Positions 8,675-16,081 of a stretch of 64,000 nucleotides of DNA are shown here, one piece after another. How positions within the stretch are numbered: position 1 is the stretch's first letter; each line of letters opens with the position of its first letter. This DNA is from DALYJJ01 sp031969915 (GTDB taxonomy: Bacteria; Acidobacteriota; Terriglobia; Bryobacterales; Bryobacteraceae), in the NCBI GenBank assembly GCA_031969915.1, contig DALYJJ010000005.1, positions 15,089-79,088 on the forward strand, in the 5' to 3' direction. Under the pieces are notes generated by a model. That model was not told the DNA's origin. It was given only the letters and a program-made list of their open reading frames with translations, and searched no databases. The position numbers and the translations under genes were made by a program.

Positions 8675-10504
8675 CTACAGGCCGTTTTCTCCCCGAATGG
8701 AGAGCGCTTCCGCGAAGGGCTCGCTATTTACCCCCCACAGAACGCTGGTTCCCCAGATCACGCTGTAACCGGAAGTCTCCCGCGAGCCCCAGCAGACGCT
8801 GGAACCCCAGAGAATCGAGCTGTTGCTAACCAGGACACTGCTGCCCCACACCACCGAGGAGCCCCACAACACCGAGTTGCCCCAGAGCACCGAGGAGCCC
8901 CACATCACCGAATTGTCGTTGACCAGCGTCACCTGCTGGCCGCTCTCCGAGCGCACGGCGCGCGGCGAAAGCGCGCTGGCGCCCGCGGGCAGCGTGTCGT
9001 TGTTGTTGAGCGCGGCCCACACATCCAGGTAGCCCGCGCCCACGGCGAAGATGTCGTACTGCGTCGTGTAATACGCGCCGGCCGTCGAATCGTAGACCGT
9101 GGTGGAGGTTGGGAAGCTCTTGTACGCGGTCTTCATCAGACGTGCTTTCACCAGGTCCGGAGTGATGTTCGGGTCCTTCTGAATCAGCAGCGCCGCCGCG
9201 CCCGCCACCATCGGAGCCGCCATGCTCGTGCCGCTTAGGCGGTAGTAGCCGTCTCCTGAACTCTTGAACGAGTAGTAGCTCGAAGCGACGATGTTCTCCG
9301 GATGTTCCTGTTGCAACCTTGAACTGGGCACGCCGGCGGCGATCATCAGGTTGCCGGGTGCCACCAGATCGGGCTTCACCACCTGGTCCACCAGCGTCGG
9401 GCCTTTCGAACTGTAGCTGGCGATCCGGTCGTCCGAGCGGCTCGCCGTTCCCATGTCTTTCATCGCGCCCACGGTGATCACCATCGGGTGATTCGCCGGT
9501 GAAGCGATGGTCCCGTAGCCGCTCGTGCCCGCCGAGTTGTCGCGGCCCCCGTTGCCCGCCGCCACCACCACCACCATGCCCGCGCGCCAGGCCCGTTCCA
9601 CCGCCTGGCACAGCGGATCGAACCGGTAGCTCTCGAAGATCGGCCGGCCGAGCGACAGGTTGATCACCCGGATGTTGTAGCTTTGCTTGAGGTCGATTGC
9701 CCGGTCGATGGCGGCGATCACCGCGCTGTCGCTACCCGCGCCGCTGGCGTCCAGGACCCTCAGGTTGATGATCCGCGCGCCCGGCGCCACCCCACGAAAC
9801 GTGCGGAAGGTTTTCCCTCCGCTCGACTCGCTGGCGTTCCCCGCCACGATGCCCGCCACATGCGTGCCGTGTCCATACAGGTCCGCGGACGTGGTCGAGC
9901 CGGGCACGAAGTTCTCCGAGTACACAATCCGGTCCCGCACGTCGGCGTGAGCATTCACGCCGCTATCGATCACCGCCACTCCCACGTTCCCGCCGGTCCA
10001 TCCAAAGGTGTAGGCCCAAGCGGCGCCCACGGCCGGGCTCGCGTACTCCAGGCTTCCTTTCACCTTCCGGTCGGGCGTCACGTAGGTGACGTCCGGATCG
10101 GAGTCCAGGGCCGCCAGGGCGGCCGCCGGTAGAGTGACCGAGGCCGCAGGCACGGACCGGAACCGGTTGCGCAACTGACCACCCAGGCGTTGTAAGCGAT
10201 CGAGCGCCGCCGCGCCCGGCGTCTGGCGGTACTGCACGATCACGTCCACCTGTCCGCTGCTCGGCACGTCGACGGAGATTTTCTTCGCTTCCAACGGCAG
10301 CGGCGCGGCCAGCAGGAGCGCCAGCAGGATGGACTGCAGGTAGTAAATGACTGGCGCCGCCAACGGCGTGCGCTTCGGTTGCGGCTTCGGCGGGGCGGCC
10401 GGCGCGCGGTCTTCTCGCGGAGCAGGCAGTGTGCCCCATAGTGCGGACGCCACGAGCGGCTGCGCCGGGGTCTGGGGAGTGGGATTCGGTTGAACGGTGG
10501 CCAT
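8675..10504 (-). CDS. S8 family serine peptidase (subtilisin-like) with C-terminal SVxWGx repeat
   Basis: A 609-residue secreted or membrane-anchored subtilase. After a proline-rich N-terminus (1-50) comes a hydrophobic segment (about 52-71), an inhibitor-I9-like propeptide (75-145) and the catalytic domain with Asp180 (VIDSGVN), His212 (GHGTHVAG), oxyanion Asn318 (AAGN) and Ser427 (SGTSMAAP). Residues 531-591 form a six-residue repeat, S-V-x-W-G-x, about nine copies. The proline-rich N-terminus ahead of the hydrophobic segment is unusual for a Sec signal, so the protein may stay membrane-tethered. It lies 132 nt downstream of the PilZ gene on the same strand, and the upstream operon encodes a peptide importer, which suggests it releases peptides for uptake. 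Confidence 0.93.
   Translation of the reverse strand: MATVQPNPTPQTPAQPLVASALWGTLPAPREDRAPAAPPKPQPKRTPLAAPVIYYLQSILLALLLAAPLPLEAKKISVDVPSSGQVDVIVQYRQTPGAAALDRLQRLGGQLRNRFRSVPAASVTLPAAALAALDSDPDVTYVTPDRKVKGSLEYASPAVGAAWAYTFGWTGGNVGVAVIDSGVNAHADVRDRIVYSENFVPGSTTSADLYGHGTHVAGIVAGNASESSGGKTFRTFRGVAPGARIINLRVLDASGAGSDSAVIAAIDRAIDLKQSYNIRVINLSLGRPIFESYRFDPLCQAVERAWRAGMVVVVAAGNGGRDNSAGTSGYGTIASPANHPMVITVGAMKDMGTASRSDDRIASYSSKGPTLVDQVVKPDLVAPGNLMIAAGVPSSRLQQEHPENIVASSYYSFKSSGDGYYRLSGTSMAAPMVAGAAALLIQKDPNITPDLVKARLMKTAYKSFPTSTTVYDSTAGAYYTTQYDIFAVGAGYLDVWAALNNNDTLPAGASALSPRAVRSESGQQVTLVNDNSVMWGSSVLWGNSVLWGSSVVWGSSVLVSNSSILWGSSVCWGSRETSGYSVIWGTSVLWGVNSEPFAEALSIRGENGL
8732..8914 (-). repeat. Coding repeat: hexapeptide SVxWGx array
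   Basis: The subtilisin C-terminus holds about nine units of 18 bp encoding S-V-(L/V/M/I/C)-W-G-(S/N/T). Two units are degenerate (SVLVSN and RETSGY). The strict six-residue spacing with alternating hydrophobic and Trp positions suggests a beta-solenoid or stacked-strand structure. Confidence 0.8.
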
Positions 10505-10636
10505 GCGCGATGACTATTGCAAGTCCGCAGCCAATCAAGAGTCGATTGAAATCAGAGGAGATGATCCGTTTGTGGGGAACCCGGCAGGCGCCGCCTTGTC
10601 CGGTGTGTCCGGACAATTTGTCCGGGTGGAGTCCGC

Positions 10637-10963
10637 TCAGGCGCTTTGTTCGCGGTCCAGGATGAAGAAGCCGCTCTCGCCGTCCGCCCCGCTGCTGGTC
10701 CGGCTCCAAGCCACGCGCGCCCGCCCGGCGCAGCGTCCGCACAGAAACGCAACCTCCGCGCCCGAAGGCAGACCCGCGCCCGCGTATCGTGCCCGGAACC
10801 CGTGTTCGCTCTCGTCGAGCAGACGGCCCTTGCGGGTCACGCCCTGGCCCCGGTCGTCGACGAACAGCAGCCAGACCAGGCCCGACGCTTCGCGGCGCGG
10901 CTCGCTGCGGCGGTCAGTCTCCTGTACAAGCAATGGCCGGTTGTCGGTCAGGTGTGATTCCAT
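10637..10963 (-). CDS. PilZ domain protein (predicted c-di-GMP receptor)
   Basis: A 108-residue single-domain protein with both c-di-GMP-binding PilZ motifs: RxxxR at residues 19-23 (RRSEPR) and (D/N)xSxxG at residues 50-55 (DESEHG), followed by the beta strands GRARVAW and GFFIL. It begins inside the end of the sigma-54 activator gene (50-nt overlap, different frame). A TTG 11 codons further in would shorten that overlap. The operon position suggests that c-di-GMP levels influence peptide uptake or the protease downstream; this is inference from context. Confidence 0.8.
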   Translation of the reverse strand: MESHLTDNRPLLVQETDRRSEPRREASGLVWLLFVDDRGQGVTRKGRLLDESEHGFRARYAGAGLPSGAEVAFLCGRCAGRARVAWSRTSSGADGESGFFILDREQSA

Positions 10964-11894
10964 ACGTCTTCAACTTTCGCGCGATGGTGCGGCTGGAGAT
11001 GCCGAGCATCGCCGCCGCCTTGGTCTGGTTGCCGCCCGCGGCCGCCAGTCCGTTCAGGATCAGCGCCCGTTCCATCTCTTCCAGGTTCATGGCGCCCGCC
11101 TGCGCGGCCGCCTGCGGAGCCGGCTGAGGTGCGCCGATCTCCAGGTGCTCGGGCTCCACCACGCCGCCTTCGGACAGCAGCGCGGCTTTGGTGATCACGC
11201 CCCGCAACTCCCGCACGTTGCCCGGCCACGGATAGGCGCGCAGCGCCTCGGCGGCGCGAGCGCTCAGCCGCGCGCCCGGTTGCTGCTGCTCCAGGAAATA
11301 CTGAGCCAGCGCCTCCACGTCGTCGGCCCGCTCCCGGAGCGGCGGGACTTGCAGCCGGAGTTGGTTCAACCGGTAGTACAGATCTTTGCGGAACCGTCCG
11401 TCGCGCGTCGCCTCTTCGAGCGATACGTTGGTGGCCGCCACGATCCGAACGTCCGCCGAAACTTTGCGCGTACCGCCCAGCCGGTAATAGGGCACGCCGT
11501 CCAGCACTCGCAGCAGCTTCACCTGCATGCGCGGATCGAGTTCGCCGACTTCGTCCAGGAATAGCGTGCCCGTGTCGGCCAGTTCAAATAGCCCCTGCTT
11601 ACTCGAACTCGCGCCGCTGAAGGCGCCTTTTTCATAGCCGAACAGTTCGCTCTCCACCAGGTGCTCGGGCAGGGCACCGCAGTTAACGTCCACCCACGGC
11701 CGCCCGCAGCGCAGGGAAAGGTGATGGATGGCCCGCGCCACCAGCTCCTTGCCCACTCCGCTTTCGCCCGTAACCAATACCGTGGCGCGCGTCTGCGCCA
11801 ACCGGCCCACGGTCCCCAGCAGCTTGTGCATGACCTCGCTGGCCACGACGCCCGTCATGCCCACGAACTCATACCGGGCCGCCTGCGCTACCAT
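10914..11894 (-). CDS. Sigma-54 interaction (AAA+) transcriptional activator lacking a receiver domain
   Basis: A 326-residue NtrC-type activator made of the AAA+ core and a C-terminal Fis-like helix-turn-helix. Walker A GESGVGKE is at 43-50, the sigma-54-contacting loop reads GAFSGA (90-95, consensus GAFTGA), Walker B GTLFLDEVGEL follows, then YPWPGNVREL and the HTH at about 290-315 (GNQTKAAAMLGISSRTIARKL). There is no N-terminal sensor: a longer in-frame start at 12041 only adds low-complexity residues that read through the ABC gene in another frame. The ATG at 11894 overlaps the ABC ATPase stop by 7 nt. Activity may be controlled in trans, perhaps by the adjoining PilZ protein. Confidence 0.9.
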   Translation of the reverse strand: MVAQAARYEFVGMTGVVASEVMHKLLGTVGRLAQTRATVLVTGESGVGKELVARAIHHLSLRCGRPWVDVNCGALPEHLVESELFGYEKGAFSGASSSKQGLFELADTGTLFLDEVGELDPRMQVKLLRVLDGVPYYRLGGTRKVSADVRIVAATNVSLEEATRDGRFRKDLYYRLNQLRLQVPPLRERADDVEALAQYFLEQQQPGARLSARAAEALRAYPWPGNVRELRGVITKAALLSEGGVVEPEHLEIGAPQPAPQAAAQAGAMNLEEMERALILNGLAAAGGNQTKAAAMLGISSRTIARKLKTYGITPDRQPAIACTGD

Positions 11895-12673
11895 CGCGCC
11901 ACTCCCTCCGGTACCGCGAGCCTGGGCAGCGCCGCGACCAGCCGCTTCGTATACGGGTCCGAGGGGCTCTCCAACAGGTCCACCGGCGGACCTTCCTCCA
12001 CCACCGCTCCCTCGTTCAACACGGCGAGGCGATGACAGCAACTCGCCAGCCCTGGCAGATCGTGCGAGATCAGCAGTACTGCCAACCCGATCTCCCGGCT
12101 CAGCCGGGCAAATAGGGACAGCACTTCCGAAGCGTTGATCGGGTCGAGCGCGCTGGTCGGTTCATCGGCCAGGATCACCGCCGGTTCGTGGAGAATCGCC
12201 AGCGCTACCAACACGCGCTGCGCCATCCCCACACTCAGCGCCCGCGGACGCAGTTTCAGGAACTCCTCCGTCCCCGGCAGCGCCGCGCGCTCCAGGGCGT
12301 GCAGTGCCTCCGCCTTCCAGGCGCCGCCCGCGTGCGCGCGCCAGGCCTCCTCAAAGTGCGACCCGATGGTCAGGTACGGGTTCAGCGCCGCCAGCGGGGA
12401 TTGCGGCACATACGCGATCCGCCGGCCGCGCAACTGCCGCAGCCGGCGCTCACCCGCTCCCAGCAGGTCCTCGCCCTCCAGCCGAATCCGTCCCTCGCGC
12501 CACGCTCCGTCCGGCAGCAGCCCCAACACCGACAGCGCCAGCGTGCTCTTTCCCGATCCGCTCTGTCCCGCCAGCCCCACGATCTCGCCGTCCTCGATCC
12601 GCAGCCGCAGGCCGCGCAGCACCGGCGCGTTCGGCCGGTACCCGGCGGTGAAATCGAGGTCGAGCACCGTCAT
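11888..12673 (-). CDS. Oligopeptide/dipeptide ABC transporter ATP-binding protein
   Basis: A 261-residue DppD/OppD-like ATPase. Walker A is GQSGSGKST (38-46), the Q-loop YVPQSPLAALNP, Walker B VILADEPTSALDP and the switch His in LLISHDL. The ABC signature reads LSVGMAQR instead of the usual (L/F)SGGMRQR, a Gly-to-Val change in the nucleotide-contacting loop. It ends near residue 261 and lacks the C-terminal oligopeptide/Fe-S extension seen in many DppD proteins. Only one ATPase gene is present, so the importer may use a homodimer. The start overlaps the stop of the binding-protein gene (ATGA). Confidence 0.9.
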   Translation of the reverse strand: MTVLDLDFTAGYRPNAPVLRGLRLRIEDGEIVGLAGQSGSGKSTLALSVLGLLPDGAWREGRIRLEGEDLLGAGERRLRQLRGRRIAYVPQSPLAALNPYLTIGSHFEEAWRAHAGGAWKAEALHALERAALPGTEEFLKLRPRALSVGMAQRVLVALAILHEPAVILADEPTSALDPINASEVLSLFARLSREIGLAVLLISHDLPGLASCCHRLAVLNEGAVVEEGPPVDLLESPSDPYTKRLVAALPRLAVPEGVARW

Positions 12674-14271
12674 CGCTCCACCGCCAGGCTCTCCGCGTTC
12701 CAATACGATTGCGGAAACAGGATCACCGGCTGCGCGTTTGCCACCCGTGGGTGCACCGCCGTCAGTACGTTCTTGTGGACCAGGTAGATCACGGGCGCTT
12801 CGTCGCGCACAATCCGCTGCACCCGGTCGAACGCAGCTTTCCGCTCCTTCGGGTCCGCGCTGGCCGCCTGGGCGTGCATCAGCCGGTCGATCTCGGCTTC
12901 CCACGGGGTTTCCGGCTTGGCCTGCGAGGGGTTCCAGGGATGCATCGCCGACGTGCTCAACCACACGTTCATCTGGCTGTTCGGGTCCAATTCCACGTTC
13001 ATCAGCCCGAGCAGGCAGGCCTCGTAATCGAGCGACTTCATGATCCGTTCCACCAGGGCGGGGAAGTCGAGCGTCACTACGTTCAACTTGATTCCTACCC
13101 GTGCCAGGTCGCTCTGAATCAGCACCGCCATGCGCTCCCGCGGCTTGCTGCCCGCGTTGGTGATCACTGAGAACTCGACCGCGTTGCCCGCCGCGTCGCG
13201 CAGTGTGTTGCCCACCAGGCGGAACCCGGCCTTCCGAAAATGTGCCAGCGCTGCTTCCGTGCCCGTGCGCGGCGCCCCCAACCCGCCGTGAAACCAGAAC
13301 TGGTTGGCGGGCGACACCGGACCGTAGGCTGGCCGCGCGTGGCCCCGGTAGACCACCCGGGCCAGATCCTCGCGCGCGATCGCCGCCGAAACTCCCAGCC
13401 GGAACTCCCGCGACCGGAACCAGGTCCGCTTGTGTTCCGCCATGCGCCCACGGCCCGACTGGTTGAACCACAACTGCTCGAGGTCGAGCGACTGGCCGAT
13501 GTCCTGGGCGCTGCCCGGCATCTCTGTCCGCAGCCGGTCGAACGTCTCTGCATCGAGCGCGTTCATCAGGTCCAGTTCGCCCTTGCGGAAGCGCAGTAGC
13601 TCCACGTCCCGGTTCTGAATCACCTCCAGCCGCACACGCTCCAGGTAGGGAAGGGGCCGCCCGGCCGCGTCACGCTTCCAGTAGTGCGGATTCCGCGCCA
13701 GCGTCAGCCCAACGCCCGGTGTGTGCTCCGCCAGGTAGAACGGCCCGGCGCTTGTGCGGATTCCTCCCGCACCGGTGATGCTGATCTCGTCGAAGTAGCG
13801 CTCGAAGCCCGGCACAGGCCGGTCAAACGAAAGAGTGATGCCCCGATCTCCGGTGCGCTCGACGCGCGCCCCCACAAACGCCGCTCGGAAGGCGTCCGCG
13901 GCCGGCGAGACGGTCTTCGGATCCAGCACCCGCGCCAGCGCGGCCTCCACGTCCCGCGCTCCACACAGCGTCCCGTCGGAGAACCGCAGCCCGCCGCGAA
14001 GCTGAAACACAATCTTCTTTCCGTCTCTCGAAACGCTCCACCGCTCCGCCAGCGCCGGCTCCGGCCGTTGCGTCTGCCGGTTCATCCGGATCAACACGCC
14101 CCCCGTCAGGTAGCGCAAGGCCTGCGACGGTTCGTCGGTCACCAGTAGCGGGTCGAGCGAGCGCGGCTCGGCCTTGATCGCTACGCGCAGCTCGCCCCCC
14201 CGCGGGTCGGGCAGCGTGGCGCCGCTCGCCCAAACTGCCAGAAGCGGAGCGAGCGCGAGGAACCGAATCAT
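12670..14271 (-). CDS. Peptide ABC transporter substrate-binding protein (SBP family 5)
   Basis: A 533-residue extracytoplasmic binding protein. An N-terminal signal peptide (MIRFLALAPLLAVWASGA) leads into GGELRVAIKAEPRSLDPLL, the classic start of DppA/OppA-like proteins, followed by the family pattern PALAERWSVSRDGKKIVFQLR and late PVIYLVHKN. No lipobox cysteine is seen at the signal cleavage region, so it is probably soluble in the periplasm. The ATG at 14271 is preferred over the upstream in-frame start at 14304 because it gives a clean signal peptide and the ATGA overlap with the permease stop. Substrates are likely peptides. Confidence 0.9.
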   Translation of the reverse strand: MIRFLALAPLLAVWASGATLPDPRGGELRVAIKAEPRSLDPLLVTDEPSQALRYLTGGVLIRMNRQTQRPEPALAERWSVSRDGKKIVFQLRGGLRFSDGTLCGARDVEAALARVLDPKTVSPAADAFRAAFVGARVERTGDRGITLSFDRPVPGFERYFDEISITGAGGIRTSAGPFYLAEHTPGVGLTLARNPHYWKRDAAGRPLPYLERVRLEVIQNRDVELLRFRKGELDLMNALDAETFDRLRTEMPGSAQDIGQSLDLEQLWFNQSGRGRMAEHKRTWFRSREFRLGVSAAIAREDLARVVYRGHARPAYGPVSPANQFWFHGGLGAPRTGTEAALAHFRKAGFRLVGNTLRDAAGNAVEFSVITNAGSKPRERMAVLIQSDLARVGIKLNVVTLDFPALVERIMKSLDYEACLLGLMNVELDPNSQMNVWLSTSAMHPWNPSQAKPETPWEAEIDRLMHAQAASADPKERKAAFDRVQRIVRDEAPVIYLVHKNVLTAVHPRVANAQPVILFPQSYWNAESLAVER

Positions 14272-15065
14272 GAGAGCCTCTCTTTCCGAACCGCCGACTG
14301 CCACGCCGCTACCGCTGTGGCCAGCAACAGCACCGGCGCGAGCATCGCCGGGTGTTCGCGCACCGCGCCGTAGTTCTCCAGTTCCTTCAGCAGTGAGCCG
14401 AGCGACGGCAGCGGCGGCGATACGCCCAGGCCCAGCAGCCCGAGGTTCGCCTCAGCCAGCAGAAACGCGGGCACGGCGATCCAGAACTGAGCGGCCAGAA
14501 CCGGCCTCACGGCGGGCAACAACTGCGCCAGCAAGAGGCGGTGCCTCGAATAGCCGGAAGCCCGCGCCTGGCGAATGAAGTCCGACTGCGCCAGCCGCCG
14601 CACCTCCGCCCGCGTCACGCGCGCCGGGCCCGCCCAACCGAGCAACCCCAGCAACAGGAACGTCACCGCGAGAGAGGTCCCGGCGTCCAGGTTCAGCGGC
14701 AGGGCCGCACGAATGATCAACAAGAGGAACAACCACGGCACGCACAGCAGCAGGTCCGCCGCGCCCAGAACCACGCGCTCCGTCCATCCACCGGCCGCCG
14801 CCAGTATCCCTGCCAGCCCCCCGATGCCCGCGGTCAACAGCGCCGCGGCCGGGGCCAACGCCAGCGAGACACGCGCACCGTGCAGCAGCCTTGAGAGCCG
14901 GTCCCGCCCGAACTCGTCCGTGCCCAGCGGAAACCGCGCGCTCGGACCGGCCAGCACGTCTTCCCGGAATTGCACCTCGTATCCAGGCAGCACGAGCGGC
15001 CCCGCGGCAGCGGCCACCAACAGCATCGCCAGGTACCCGCACGCCGCCCGCCGCGCCGCCGTCAT
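14268..15065 (-). CDS. Oligopeptide ABC transporter permease (DppC-like)
   Basis: A 265-residue inner-membrane permease. It starts with one TM helix, then the family block FPLGTDEFGRDRLSRLLHGARVSL, where GTDxxGRD is diagnostic for DppC/OppC, and ends with the EAA-loop region RQARASGYSRHRLLLAQLLP that contacts the ATPase. The ATG at 15065 overlaps the preceding permease stop (ATGA). Reading further upstream to 15254 would only repeat the neighbouring gene in another frame. Confidence 0.9.
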   Translation of the reverse strand: MTAARRAACGYLAMLLVAAAAGPLVLPGYEVQFREDVLAGPSARFPLGTDEFGRDRLSRLLHGARVSLALAPAAALLTAGIGGLAGILAAAGGWTERVVLGAADLLLCVPWLFLLLIIRAALPLNLDAGTSLAVTFLLLGLLGWAGPARVTRAEVRRLAQSDFIRQARASGYSRHRLLLAQLLPAVRPVLAAQFWIAVPAFLLAEANLGLLGLGVSPPLPSLGSLLKELENYGAVREHPAMLAPVLLLATAVAAWQSAVRKERLS

Positions 15066-15907
15066 GCCGCCACCTCGCGCCCGGTCAAAACCTCCGACGC
15101 TCCGTTCGCCGACAGCGTCAGCAGCGCCACCACCCACGTCACACCTACCAACAACGAGGCATCCCGGTTCTGCGCCGCCTGCCAGGCCAGTTGCCCCAGG
15201 CCCGGCGTATCGGAAACCACCTCTACCGGCACCGCCGCGCCCAGTGCCACGCACACCGTCACCGCTGCCAGCGCGGCCAGGGGCCGGCCCGCCGGGGGCA
15301 GTACGTACAGCGCGAGAATCCGTAAACCCGACAGGCCGCGCGCTCTCGCTGCCGTCACGTGCGCCTCGCGCGCCGCCGGCTCAAGGAGCCGCGCCGCGTA
15401 CTCGAACACGCGCGGCGCCACCACCAACGCCACTGCCCATTCCGCGCCCGCTCCCCCGTGCAGCAGAGCCAACGCGAACAGCGCCGCGGGCAGCGAAAGC
15501 GACGCGCCCGAGAGCACGGCCGCTCCCGTCCGCAGGGCGCGAAACCGCGTCACCAGCAGCGCCGCCGGAAGCCCAACCGCCCAGCCCGCCAGCCATCCCG
15601 TGCCCGCCACCCGCGCCGTCGCCGGCAGCCGTTCCCGCACCAGCCGGGCCACCGGCTGTTGCAAGGACTCCGAATCTCCCCAATCTCCGCGCCACAATCC
15701 ACTGAGCTGGCGATAGTAGGAAAGTACCGGCCCTCCGCCGTCGCCTTTCGCCATCAATTCCCTCCGCGACTGGTCCGAGTAGCCGGGGTCGAGAACCTGC
15801 TCGGCGGCGCCGAAACCCGGAGCCCACTGGACCAACAACCGGGCGAGAAAACCCGCGGCCAGCGCACAGAGAATCGCGCGCAGAATGGCCGTGGAAGCTC
15901 GTGGCAT
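15062..15907 (-). CDS. Oligopeptide ABC transporter permease (DppB-like)
   Basis: First gene of the importer operon: a 281-residue membrane protein with an N-terminal TM helix, an external loop (SYYRQLSGLWRGDWGDS, a typical DppB block), and the coupling-loop segment EAHVTAARARGLSGLRIL before the last TM helices. It is shorter than most DppB proteins (about 305-335) and somewhat divergent, but context and the paired DppC-like gene support the call. The 174-nt gap upstream, divergent from the antiporter, should hold the operon promoter. Confidence 0.85.
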   Translation of the reverse strand: MPRASTAILRAILCALAAGFLARLLVQWAPGFGAAEQVLDPGYSDQSRRELMAKGDGGGPVLSYYRQLSGLWRGDWGDSESLQQPVARLVRERLPATARVAGTGWLAGWAVGLPAALLVTRFRALRTGAAVLSGASLSLPAALFALALLHGGAGAEWAVALVVAPRVFEYAARLLEPAAREAHVTAARARGLSGLRILALYVLPPAGRPLAALAAVTVCVALGAAVPVEVVSDTPGLGQLAWQAAQNRDASLLVGVTWVVALLTLSANGASEVLTGREVAA

Positions 15908-16081
15908 ACGGTTCTCATATCGACGGGCCCGGTGCGGCCTTTATGCCCACGTGCCGTGTTTGGACGTTAGACCTTAGTTAGCCCTACGATTAGCCCCGCG
16001 CGCCGTCCGGTACTAGGTGGAATCGGCGCCGCTGGGCAGGCCCTTGCCGTTCTCCGCCTAGGAAGAACGACAATAAGGTGG

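Noticed and set aside
8732..8914. CRISPR array
   Set aside because: The 18-bp periodicity is within the coding frame of the subtilisin and encodes a hexapeptide repeat; there are no unique spacers.
11888..13471. A 527-residue reading of the ABC ATPase
   Set aside because: The first half reads the binding-protein gene in the wrong frame. The ATPase domain begins at 12673, where an ATGA overlap also supports the start.
15908..16081. Sigma-54 promoter before the peptide-importer operon
   Set aside because: A GGCAC block followed by CATAA is present on the minus strand near 15950, but it lacks the conserved GC of the -12 element at proper spacing. The activator's targets remain open.
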